A stretch of 64,000 nt of DNA from Kordiimonadaceae bacterium UBA4441 (GCA_002390425.1 DGPL01000060.1:1-64000), one strand, 5' to 3'; positions 15,936 through 24,080 are shown, counted from the stretch's first letter. Numbers and translations are program-made. Notes: generated from the sequence alone by a model not told the origin.

Positions 15936-16973
15936 ATGCAGAATTTAATAAATAACCAATGGCGCATTGCTGCAAGACCTGATGGTAATGTCAAAATAAC
16001 CGATTTTGAATTTCATCAAGAACAAGTCGCTACTCTTAATGATGGGGAATTTTTATTAAGAACGCATTATTTAAACCTCGCCCCGGTAATGCGTATGTAT
16101 ATGCAAGGAATTTCAGCCGCAGGTGAAAAACCACTTTCCATAGGTGACGTCATTCACGGACGTGGCGTTGGTCAAGTCATCGATAGCAAGCATCCCGATT
16201 ATCAAGTTGGTGATGTCGTTCAAGGGCAAATCGGCTGGCAAACATATAAAATTTCTAAAGGCACGAAACGAGAGCGTTTTTATAAAATGCCTCAAAGAGG
16301 TCTTTCCTATTCATTAGGTGTCAGTCAATTGGGCATGACAGGATTTAGTGCATATTGTGGTTTTGTAAAATGTGGCTTTCCAAAAGCCGGCGACACCGTA
16401 CTTGTCTCTGGTGCTGGCGGTGGTGTCGGATCCATTGTTACCCAAATAGCAAAAATATTAGGATGTACTGTTATTGGTATCGCTGGCGGTAAAGAAAAAT
16501 GTGATTTCGTAAAATCACTGGGGGCAGACAGTGTCATAGATTATAAAAATGAAGACGTCGCCAATAGAGTTAATGAATTAGCAAGTGATGGATTAGACAT
16601 ATATTTCGACAATGTTGGCGGTGAAACTCTGGTCGCAGCATTGAATAACTTAGCCATGAATTCTCGGATAGTGTTATGCGGTTCAATATCAGAATACATG
16701 TTAGATGAGCCGTTCGGCCCTAGCAATTATACCAACCTTAGATCAACGAATTCTTCGATGAATGGTTTTTTTGTCTATAACCATGAAGCTGATTTTTCCG
16801 AGGCAGAAGAAAAAATCGCTAAATGGATTAAAGACGGCCTTATAAAAGTAAAAGAGGATATAACGATAGGGTTTGAAAATATGCCATATGGCCTTCAAAA
16901 TTTATACAGTGGCAAAAACCGTGGTGTCGCTCTTTGTAGGATACTAGATGATTCAGAACTGATATTTGATTAA
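15936..16973 (+). CDS. NADP-dependent MDR oxidoreductase (zinc-free, CurA/alkenal reductase type)
   Basis: A 345-residue medium-chain dehydrogenase/reductase. It lacks the zinc-binding cysteines of alcohol dehydrogenases. The cofactor motif is SGAGGGVGSIVTQIAK (about 165-180), followed by the VIGIAGGKEKCDF block, and YFDNVGGETL is typical of the leukotriene B4 12-hydroxydehydrogenase / CurA branch. These enzymes reduce carbon-carbon double bonds conjugated to carbonyls. It is the first gene of a four-gene plus-strand operon with an AhpD-like protein, an MFS transporter and an exported VOC protein. Confidence 0.93.
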   Translation: MQNLINNQWRIAARPDGNVKITDFEFHQEQVATLNDGEFLLRTHYLNLAPVMRMYMQGISAAGEKPLSIGDVIHGRGVGQVIDSKHPDYQVGDVVQGQIGWQTYKISKGTKRERFYKMPQRGLSYSLGVSQLGMTGFSAYCGFVKCGFPKAGDTVLVSGAGGGVGSIVTQIAKILGCTVIGIAGGKEKCDFVKSLGADSVIDYKNEDVANRVNELASDGLDIYFDNVGGETLVAALNNLAMNSRIVLCGSISEYMLDEPFGPSNYTNLRSTNSSMNGFFVYNHEADFSEAEEKIAKWIKDGLIKVKEDITIGFENMPYGLQNLYSGKNRGVALCRILDDSELIFD

Positions 16974-17003
16974 GATAGAGAAAATGCAGGAAGGAAATTA
17001 AGA

Positions 17004-17576
17004 ATGCCACAACCAGACCATGTTATGAATCTGAAAGTTCCCGATTTCGATAGTCTTGATGATGATGTCAAAAAATATCTTAATATTTGTAAAGAGAAAC
17101 TAGGCATTATTCCTAACGTACTGCTAACCTATACATTTAATCAAAATAAGTTTCGTACATTTAGCCGCATGTATAATGAAGTAGTGTTGGGCACTTCTGG
17201 TTTATCTGTCCTTGAACGGGAAATGATTGCTGTGGTCGTCTCATCCTGCAACAAATGCTATTATTGTCTTGTGGCACATGGGCAGGCCGTGCGTGAACTT
17301 GCTGATGATCCTGAACTAGGAGAGTTACTTGTTATGAATTGGCGCGCTGCCGGTCTAGAGGGGCGACATTTCGCAATGCTAGAATATGCTGAAAAGTTAA
17401 CAAAAACGCCCGAACTAATATCAAACGAAGACACTTTTAAGTTAACAGAAGCAGGTTTTTCAGAAGCTGATTTATTTGACATTGCTGATGTAGCGGCCTT
17501 TTTTAATTACACCAACCGCATGGCCTTAAGCCTTGATATGATGCCAAATATTGAATATCACTCAAAAAATCGATAA
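17004..17576 (+). CDS. AhpD-like peroxidase-related / carboxymuconolactone decarboxylase-family protein
   Basis: A 190-residue all-helical protein with the AhpD motif: E73, C85, C88 and H92 (CYYCLVAHG), the E-x11-C-x2-C-x3-H pattern of the peroxidase-related branch; an extra C82 is nearby. The two cysteines usually form a redox pair that reduces peroxides or carries out a thiol-disulfide step. It follows the MDR gene by 30 bases and precedes the transporter by 24. It may protect against peroxide from flavin enzymes in the pathway, or take part in the pathway itself; the sequence does not decide this. Confidence 0.9.
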   Translation: MPQPDHVMNLKVPDFDSLDDDVKKYLNICKEKLGIIPNVLLTYTFNQNKFRTFSRMYNEVVLGTSGLSVLEREMIAVVVSSCNKCYYCLVAHGQAVRELADDPELGELLVMNWRAAGLEGRHFAMLEYAEKLTKTPELISNEDTFKLTEAGFSEADLFDIADVAAFFNYTNRMALSLDMMPNIEYHSKNR

Positions 17577-17600
17577 TTCGGATGATGGGACAGTCTTATT

Positions 17601-18965
17601 GTGACACAAGAGAGCCAAAATACATCAATGTCTAAACAAGATAATCCTGACGAAAATCAAAACCATCTTCACAGATTAGTTGCTGATAGTCCCATGAGTA
17701 CAATACAAGTCATCGTGGTCGTAATGTGTTTTATTCTCAATATGATAGATGGCATGGATATTCTTGTGGTGTCTTTTACGGCCACCAAACTAGAAACAGA
17801 GTGGGGTCTTTCAAAAACGGAACTGGGATATATTTTTAGTGTTGGCCTAATTGGGATGATGATTGGGTGTCTTTTACTCGCTCCTATCGCGGACAAAATT
17901 GGCCGTGCAAAAATGATCATGTTTTCCATGTCGCTCGTCGCGATCAGTATGCTAACGACTGCCGTAATTGATAGTTATGGTTTGATGTTAATTTTAAGAC
18001 TGATGACAGGTATTGGTATCGGCTGTCTTCTGCCTACCATGGCGGCAATGGCAACCGAGTTCTCCAACGACAAAAGACGCGATTTTAATGTTGCCTTTTT
18101 TCAAGCAGGCTGGCCTATTGGTGCTATTTTAACTGGTCTTTTTGTGTCGTGGGTGGTTCCGCTTTATGGATGGCGTGCCGCTTATCTTACGGCCGGTTGT
18201 TTTTCTCTCGCGATGATACCATTAATTTATTTCTTTATGCCTGAATCATTAGAATTTCTCGCAAAGAAACAACCAAAAAATGCTTTGAAAATGATCAACA
18301 TTTTACTTAAATCCATGGGGCATGCTGCTTTAGAAATCTTGCCGGAAAAACCAAACAAAAAAACCGCATCAATTCAAGTAACGGCTTTATTCAGTAATAA
18401 TTTAAAACTTTCCACTCTTTTACTTTGGTCAGGTGTCTTCTTTTCATTTATGACGCTCTATACGCTCATCAGCTGGATACCGAATATTGCTACAACGACC
18501 GGAATGCCTTTTGAACTCGCGACTTATGCTGGAACTGTATTAAACCTTGGTGCTTTTGCAGGGACTGTCGGCATAGGTTATTTAGCAGCGCACATGGGAT
18601 TAAATCGTTTGATTTTTTTATATATGACCGGTGGTTTTATATTAATGTCACTCTACGCTAATCTTAATATGGGTTACTTCATCATGTTTTTATTAATCCT
18701 CTTAATTGGCTTTACCGTTCAGGGTGGCATGACAGGATTTTACCCTGCAGCCGCGAGAGTTTATCCATTAAATATAAGAACGACAGGGATCGGGTGGGCA
18801 ATGGGCATTGGCCGAACCGGTGCCATCGCAGGGCCCGCATTATTCGGTATTATTTTTGATGCAGGTGTATCTATTCAAATGCTATTTATTATTTTTTCCG
18901 TCCCCCTTTTCATTGCAGGAATAAGCGCGTTTCTTATCCCTTCTTCCTTTTTTAAGAATAATTAG
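17601..18965 (+). CDS. MFS transporter of the aromatic acid:H+ symporter (AAHS) type
   Basis: A 454-residue protein with twelve predicted membrane segments. The loop 2-3 signature (APIADKIGRAKMI) and the D-G-M-D-I motif in the first helix (MIDGMDILVVSF) are typical of AAHS transporters such as PcaK and BenK, which import aromatic acids with protons. The start used here is GTG at 17601; an ATG eleven codons later is an alternative. It lies in an operon with catabolic enzymes and is the second transporter of the cluster. It supports an organic acid as a substrate or intermediate. Confidence 0.92.
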   Translation: MTQESQNTSMSKQDNPDENQNHLHRLVADSPMSTIQVIVVVMCFILNMIDGMDILVVSFTATKLETEWGLSKTELGYIFSVGLIGMMIGCLLLAPIADKIGRAKMIMFSMSLVAISMLTTAVIDSYGLMLILRLMTGIGIGCLLPTMAAMATEFSNDKRRDFNVAFFQAGWPIGAILTGLFVSWVVPLYGWRAAYLTAGCFSLAMIPLIYFFMPESLEFLAKKQPKNALKMINILLKSMGHAALEILPEKPNKKTASIQVTALFSNNLKLSTLLLWSGVFFSFMTLYTLISWIPNIATTTGMPFELATYAGTVLNLGAFAGTVGIGYLAAHMGLNRLIFLYMTGGFILMSLYANLNMGYFIMFLLILLIGFTVQGGMTGFYPAAARVYPLNIRTTGIGWAMGIGRTGAIAGPALFGIIFDAGVSIQMLFIIFSVPLFIAGISAFLIPSSFFKNN

Positions 18966-18976
18966 AAAGCGAGAAT

Positions 18977-20044
18977 ATGCGCAATCACATTATGAAAACA
19001 ATTTTTACTGTAATTATTATCACCGTTTTTCAATCATTATCGTTACGAGCGTACGCTGATACTTCTACCACCGTTAAACCAATAACAACCAATCCGTGGC
19101 AAGAAGTCGTCGTCAGCACTTATGATATCGATGAAGCTGCGCGCTTTTTTCTTGAGATCGCCGAATATGAGATGATCTGGCGTGGTGAAGAAGATAAAGC
19201 ATTTTTAAATCACTTAGGATTAGATAAGAATACCACCGCACAATCAATGGTATTAAAAGCAAAAGGCACAAAATTTGGCTATATCCGATTGATTGAAATA
19301 AAAGGCCAAAAGCAAACCCCGATTAGGCCAGGTGCTCGTCCGTGGGATACTGGTTGCTATACAAGCATTATGATGAGGGCCAGCAACCTAGAACAAATTT
19401 ATGATGATGCAATTCGAATGAGTTGGTGGACAGAAACACCGGTAACAGATCTGGAATTTGGTCCTTCAAAATTAAAGATTGTTATTTTTAAAGGGCCCCA
19501 AGGATTACAAATTGAAGCATATGAAAGACTTTCACCACCGCTTCCAGAAAGCTTTCCAAAATTTGACCGATTATCTCTTCCGTTTAATATTATGCAAACA
19601 GTAAAAAACAGAGAAAACTCACGAAAATTCTTCATCGATATGCTTGGTTTTGATACCTTCTTTTACGGCAATGAGCCGACGGTTGCTAAAGAAGCAGCAC
19701 AAATGCCCTTGGGAATTCCTATTAATTTAACAACGACATCGCGATATCAAGCAGGAATTCTTTATCCTCAGAAAAGCGAAGTAGGAAGAGTGGAGCTGGT
19801 AGAGTTTATGGATCTGGAGGGAGAAGATTATGCAGCGAATTGCCATGCGCCGAACTTCGGCATTCTTTCTATTAAATTTCCTGTTGCATCAGCCAAATTA
19901 GCAAAACAAGAATTAATAAACCGCGGACTTTCAGATAATCCTGAGATTTCAAAGATCACAATTGCTCCTTACGGGGACATAAATATCTTTTCTATCAAGA
20001 CACCTGACGGCGCTAATATTGAGTTTTATTCTATTGAAAAATAA
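18977..20044 (+). CDS. Two-domain VOC protein, exported paralogue
   Basis: A 355-residue protein with an N-terminal signal peptide (KTIFTVIIITVFQSL up to ALR-AYA) followed by two VOC modules. It is a paralogue of the protein at 9080: NPWQEVVVSTYDIDEA matches NGWQEAVIVVSDLNRI, and the blocks GYIRLIEIKG, IRPGARPWDTG and FGPSKL have direct counterparts. An exported and a cytosolic version of one unusual enzyme in the same cluster suggest that the substrate, or two stages of it, is met on both sides of the membrane. It is last in its operon, 11 bases after the transporter. Reaction unknown. Confidence 0.87.
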   Translation: MRNHIMKTIFTVIIITVFQSLSLRAYADTSTTVKPITTNPWQEVVVSTYDIDEAARFFLEIAEYEMIWRGEEDKAFLNHLGLDKNTTAQSMVLKAKGTKFGYIRLIEIKGQKQTPIRPGARPWDTGCYTSIMMRASNLEQIYDDAIRMSWWTETPVTDLEFGPSKLKIVIFKGPQGLQIEAYERLSPPLPESFPKFDRLSLPFNIMQTVKNRENSRKFFIDMLGFDTFFYGNEPTVAKEAAQMPLGIPINLTTTSRYQAGILYPQKSEVGRVELVEFMDLEGEDYAANCHAPNFGILSIKFPVASAKLAKQELINRGLSDNPEISKITIAPYGDINIFSIKTPDGANIEFYSIEK

Positions 20045-20045
20045 T

Positions 20046-20753
20046 TTAGTGACAATTACTCATGCATTCAAACGGTTTAATATTTCCAATAAAAGCATTC
20101 ATGAATAACAAGGCATAAACGGCCCAAACCCAAATTCTTGTCCGGTTCATAGTTTTTAAAAGAGGCACTTCTGTTTCATCAGATGATCCTTCCGATAATA
20201 ACCTGCCTAGATGCCCCCCTACAGGCTTAAAAGTGACATCAATCATAATCGCAGCCGCAAAAATAAGCCCAAACAAAAACGCCTTACTTGCAAGCCATGC
20301 CGGCATTAACGGCTCTCCTGTAACGAAAGAAGTAACGCCTAATCCTAAATAAAATATGGTGAGTAATATTTTAAGAACAAATTCAATTTTTCTATCCCGC
20401 GTCGCACGTGTTGTTTGATCATGAATATGCGCATCCCAAGCGAGCCATAACCAAAACCCGCCAATTATCCAAGCCAATAATAGCCACCAAGTCGTTAGTG
20501 CCCAATAATCACCGACAGCCAACATAGAAATTGTAATAGGCACCATAAGAGCCCAAGCTGAACGAGGCACCATGTCCAAATTAACAAGTAATTGAAGCAA
20601 TACCATTCTTTGTGAAAGATCATATTTTTCACGTTTGCGAAAATGTTGGCCCAACAAAAATACACCAACATCCGCACCAAGCCATAAAACGAAGAGCAAT
20701 AAATGAATAAACACAAGAATTTGATAAGTGGAGGAATATAAGTTTTCTTCCAT
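20046..20753 (-). CDS. His-containing integral membrane protein, paralogue 2
   Basis: A 235-residue membrane protein with about six helices. It is a paralogue of the gene at 13644 (shared IHLLLFVLWLG with H17 in helix 1, DMVPRSAW, TGEPLM, WLASKAFLFGLI, and a C-terminal KPF). This copy continues with ECMSNCH, a short tail with two cysteines and a histidine that the other copy lacks and that could bind metal. It is last in a minus-strand operon behind two alpha/beta-hydrolase genes. A role in electron transfer or metal/haem handling is a guess from the helix histidines. Confidence 0.84.
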   Translation of the reverse strand: MEENLYSSTYQILVFIHLLLFVLWLGADVGVFLLGQHFRKREKYDLSQRMVLLQLLVNLDMVPRSAWALMVPITISMLAVGDYWALTTWWLLLAWIIGGFWLWLAWDAHIHDQTTRATRDRKIEFVLKILLTIFYLGLGVTSFVTGEPLMPAWLASKAFLFGLIFAAAIMIDVTFKPVGGHLGRLLSEGSSDETEVPLLKTMNRTRIWVWAVYALLFMNAFIGNIKPFECMSNCH

Positions 20754-20788
20754 CGGTCACTCCTAAAATTTGCTAAATACCATAAGCT

Positions 20789-22426
20789 TTAATTAAACAA
20801 TAAATCTACCCATAGAGAAGTATCCTCTGGCAATTCTATAGTTACATGTTGAGTTTTTAGAGAATGAGTAACTTTCAATTTATCTGGGTAATTAGCACTA
20901 TACGCCATTCGAATTGTTGATTTTGAGTTTTGAATTTTCTCATCCCACTTATAACTTGTTTTAATTAATTCGAGGTCTTTTTGAATATATACCGTTCTAA
21001 AAATATTTACCGCTTTTTCATGAAGATATGATGGATTAAGGTTTGGGTCGCTATGTAATATATTTTCACGGTTATGGATATTCCATGGATAATATAATTC
21101 ACTATCTCGTGCCATCGCCCATATTGTTGGAATGTGTGAACCATCAATTTTCGGCAATATCTGATTATTGTCGAACTTCATGGAATCATTAATCGGAATG
21201 AGATCAAAAATACTTATATTTTCAACATTCAAAATGTCTGATAATTCAAACGCGACTATCGCCCCCGAACCAAAAGCAATTATATCAAATGCATCTATGT
21301 TTAATTCATTAAACATTTCCACTAACGGTTTTGTAAAATCATTAATTGATAAATTTTCTGTCAAAGGAGAACTGTCCCCATGGCCAGGCAGATCAGCGAT
21401 AAATATAGGGCGGTCTTTAAACTCAATTTTTGGTATAGTATTTATAGAAGCCCCTAAATCATGAATAATGATAACAGGTTTCTTTTCAGTACGGTTATTA
21501 TGGAGATAATTTACCGACACATCCTTACCGTTATAAACATATCGCCTTAATTTCTTTTTATCACTTTGAATACTTACTTTTTCAGTCAGCGCAGGATTCT
21601 GAAGATATAATTCCTTTAACGCATCAAGCTGGACTTGATATCTTTCATCAAGAGTAGGCCCAGCATTTAAAACTTGGAAATTATCAGCTAATCCTTTTTC
21701 AATAAGCGCATCAGTTGCACTAAGAAGAATACTACCTTGCCAACGCAATATTGTTGTAGGAACTTTTACATCAATTATATGCCCAACATGCTCAGTTTTT
21801 AACGCAGCCATATAAGCTTTTGCATAAGTTTCACCCGCACTTAGATATCGAAGAAAAATAGTATGAATGGCTTCTGCAGAAGGTAAATCAATATTAATTT
21901 TATCTTGTGCTTTTGAGCTATTCCATGGGAAAGAAACATAAAGATGGCGACACATATCCCAATAAGTAAGTAGATGACCACCATCTCGCTTTGCATCGAC
22001 AAGCGGGAAATATCCATCCATCGTGTTCTCTATTTCCTCTTGTGTGAAATGGCCATTGGTATCCAGCATTAATAGTAAAATACGGTCTGGAAACCTTTTT
22101 GCGAGCTCAATTCCAATTTGCCCACCGGTTGCAGATCCATATAAACAAAACTTATCTATTCCAAGATTGGTAATAGCTTCCATTATTGGTCCGACATAAT
22201 CACCAATTTCTGGAATTTCCACGTCAATATCATCTGATAGACCATATCCTGGCGTATCTAACGCGAAACATTGACAATATTCTGAGAACTTAGAAATAGC
22301 AGGAATAAGAGTTTCTGAATTTTGTGGCGACGGATGAAGCATCACCAAAGGAGCGCCCTTGCCCGCGGTGCGATAATGAACTTGATTACCATTATTCAAT
22401 GATACAAAAGCGCGCTTTATACTCAT
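20789..22426 (-). CDS. Tandem alpha/beta-hydrolase-fold protein lacking both nucleophile serines
   Basis: A 545-residue protein made of two alpha/beta-hydrolase domains (about 1-275 and 300-545). Domain 1 has MLHPSPQNS, DTPGYGLSD and the elbow LYGSATGGQIG, where A99 takes the place of the nucleophile. Domain 2 has IIHDLG, DLPGHGDSS and the elbow IIAFGSGAIVAFEL, where the nucleophile position is G385. So neither domain has the G-x-S-x-G serine. The start overlaps the upstream hydrolase by 4 bases (ATGA). The fusion and double loss are unusual; a binding, lyase or isomerase role is more likely than ester hydrolysis. Confident on fold, not on function. Confidence 0.87.
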   Translation of the reverse strand: MSIKRAFVSLNNGNQVHYRTAGKGAPLVMLHPSPQNSETLIPAISKFSEYCQCFALDTPGYGLSDDIDVEIPEIGDYVGPIMEAITNLGIDKFCLYGSATGGQIGIELAKRFPDRILLLMLDTNGHFTQEEIENTMDGYFPLVDAKRDGGHLLTYWDMCRHLYVSFPWNSSKAQDKINIDLPSAEAIHTIFLRYLSAGETYAKAYMAALKTEHVGHIIDVKVPTTILRWQGSILLSATDALIEKGLADNFQVLNAGPTLDERYQVQLDALKELYLQNPALTEKVSIQSDKKKLRRYVYNGKDVSVNYLHNNRTEKKPVIIIHDLGASINTIPKIEFKDRPIFIADLPGHGDSSPLTENLSINDFTKPLVEMFNELNIDAFDIIAFGSGAIVAFELSDILNVENISIFDLIPINDSMKFDNNQILPKIDGSHIPTIWAMARDSELYYPWNIHNRENILHSDPNLNPSYLHEKAVNIFRTVYIQKDLELIKTSYKWDEKIQNSKSTIRMAYSANYPDKLKVTHSLKTQHVTIELPEDTSLWVDLLFN

Positions 22427-23322
22427 TTAGCTATTAATCTTTCTATTTCATCATGGAGGGTAGCGTTAAATTGAACTGGCTTTTCCATCATGACGAAATG
22501 TCCCGTTTCCGGAATAATGATGACATTGTGATTGCCATGCACTTGCTCGAGTACCTCTATTTTCGTTGGGTCTTCTGGGGCATTTATAAGTGTGAGCGGA
22601 ATATTAGCGATTTTACGAACTGCGCGCGGCGTATTATAACTTAAAAGCCCAGCGCCAGCGCTAAGGGCAATTTTTGGATCTGCTGACGCCATATCACTTA
22701 AAACTCTATTGACTAACAATGGTGAAGAAGTTTCAATGAAAAATGAATTTAGCACAAATGAAGCAATACTATTCTTAAAATCATCCTTAAATGGAACCCA
22801 GGCATTTCTTGCTGCATCAAGTGACATCGGTTCAGCGCCCACATTTTTTAATGTATCAATACCGATAACCGCTTTTACACGGTCACCTAATTTGCTTGCT
22901 GCGTCAACAGCCACTGGACCACCCATGGAGTGACCTACTAAGATAATGTTTTCGCTATCTAATTGATCTAATACGCTTAAAACATCATCGCCGAAACTTT
23001 CAATGGTGTAATCTGTCCTCATCACATTTGATGCACCATGTCCACCAAGATCAATAGTCACGACATGATAGTTTTGGCTGAAAAAATCTAGTTGTTCGGA
23101 CCAATAAGAACTATCGCATGACCACCCATGCACAAAAACAAGCGTTAAATCACCCTCCCCATAAGTTTGAAAAGCAATATTCTTATTCGTTTTCAGAAGA
23201 GTTTTTGCGTTTAATTTAATCAGCGGAAACAAAGCAACAGCGCTCGCCGTCACAAGTAGGCGCCTTCTCGTAAAAGAACCTAAGTGTTTATTTTGGTCGA
23301 TATTAAAAAAATTAAATCCCAT
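22423..23322 (-). CDS. Tat-exported alpha/beta hydrolase with canonical GHSMG
   Basis: A 299-residue hydrolase with a twin-arginine signal (SFTRRRLLVTASAVALFPLI, residues 16-35), then a full alpha/beta-hydrolase domain: FVHGWSCDSSYW, DLGGHGASN, the nucleophile S132 in LVGHSMGGPVAV, and a C-terminal ETGHFVMMEKP histidine. Unlike its three relatives in the cluster it keeps the catalytic serine and is predicted to be periplasmic, so it may cleave an ester or amide before uptake. It is the first gene of a three-gene operon with a palindrome centred exactly 41.5 bases before its start codon and no visible ribosome-binding site. Confidence 0.9.
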   Translation of the reverse strand: MGFNFFNIDQNKHLGSFTRRRLLVTASAVALFPLIKLNAKTLLKTNKNIAFQTYGEGDLTLVFVHGWSCDSSYWSEQLDFFSQNYHVVTIDLGGHGASNVMRTDYTIESFGDDVLSVLDQLDSENIILVGHSMGGPVAVDAASKLGDRVKAVIGIDTLKNVGAEPMSLDAARNAWVPFKDDFKNSIASFVLNSFFIETSSPLLVNRVLSDMASADPKIALSAGAGLLSYNTPRAVRKIANIPLTLINAPEDPTKIEVLEQVHGNHNVIIIPETGHFVMMEKPVQFNATLHDEIERLIAK

Positions 23323-23357
23323 CTATACATTATTATCCATATGCAATCTAAAGTCAG

Positions 23358-23369
23358 TGATAAATGTCA
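23358..23369. promoter_or_regulatory. Candidate Crp/Fnr-type operator, site 5
   Basis: TGATAAATGTCA, identical to site 3, upstream of the Tat-hydrolase operon. Its centre is 41.5 bases from the A of the start codon at 23322, the same as for site 2 and the GntR gene. TAATAA/GATAAT sequences about 29-31 bases downstream (minus strand, within 23330-23337) could be the -10 element of a leaderless transcript. Confidence 0.5.
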
Positions 23370-23409
23370 TAAAGTGAATTTCAAATTCAATTGTCTTTCA
23401 ACGGCTTCA

Positions 23410-23790
23410 CTATTGAGACGTGACTGAATTAAGATATGCAATTAAAGCTTTTCTATCTCGCTCTTTCGGCAAACCCACAAATGCCATTTTGGTATTCGGC
23501 ATAAAATCAGTCGGTTTTGTGATGAATGTTTCAAGTGTGTCATGTGACCAAACTACATCCGCATTTGTCATGGCATCAGAATAAATAAATCCTTCTTTTG
23601 AGGCTATTTGGGAGCCAAATAAACCATATAAATTAGGGCCAACCTTATGAGCGCCACCCTGCTCAACTGAATGGCAAGAACGGCACCTTAAGAACATTAG
23701 TTTACCGCGCTTAATTAGCGCTTGTTCATCTAATTCTTGTGAACTTGCGATTGAGAAGACCCCAAATGTAAGTGATAAAGCTGTAAGCAT
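23410..23790 (-). CDS. Small class I c-type cytochrome
   Basis: A 126-residue cytochrome c. The haem motif is C36-R-S-C39-H40 and the likely sixth ligand is M102 in MPNTKMAF; GPNLYGLFG between them is typical of the cytochrome c2/c-552 type. The N-terminal hydrophobic stretch before SSQEL looks like a signal peptide but has no positive charge from this ATG; the frame is open upstream (it reads YIRVDLFIF before the Met) without an evident start codon, so the true start is uncertain. It would act in the periplasm, possibly taking electrons from the Tat-exported amine oxidase. That link is inferred only from location in the cluster and known NicA2/CycN chemistry. Confidence 0.9.
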   Translation of the reverse strand: MLTALSLTFGVFSIASSQELDEQALIKRGKLMFLRCRSCHSVEQGGAHKVGPNLYGLFGSQIASKEGFIYSDAMTNADVVWSHDTLETFITKPTDFMPNTKMAFVGLPKERDRKALIAYLNSVTSQ

Positions 23791-24080
23791 AAATATAAAT
23801 AAGTCAACCCGAATGTATGAGTATGGCGTATGCTCTGTTTTGGGGTAAAGGTTTCATCCGTCGTTACTTGATCTTCCGATATGAGCGGGTTTTTCGCTGT
23901 GATCTTATCATACCCGTAATTGAAACGAATTTTATCCTTTAACTCCACCGCAAACGTAGGGTTGGATAAAGAAAATAATAAGGCCAAAAGAAGGAGTTTA
24001 AATATTACTTTTTGAAGCTCTGAGAATATATTTCTCACACAATAGTTGTTAGGTGTAAAGTAAAATTTATGCATCATCAA
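23730..24080 (-). CDS. Doubtful ORF with signal-like segment, overlapping the cytochrome start
   Basis: A 116-codon frame whose residues about 25-45 (KVIFKLLLLALLFSLSNPTFA) look like a signal peptide followed by a charged segment (VELKDKIRFNYGYDK). No ribosome-binding site is visible, there is no family I recognise, and the last 60 bases overlap the cytochrome gene in another frame and read as low-quality protein. It may be a decayed exported protein or chance. Confidence 0.25.
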   Translation of the reverse strand: MMMHKFYFTPNNYCVRNIFSELQKVIFKLLLLALLFSLSNPTFAVELKDKIRFNYGYDKITAKNPLISEDQVTTDETFTPKQSIRHTHTFGLTYLYLCLQLYHLHLGSSQSQVHKN

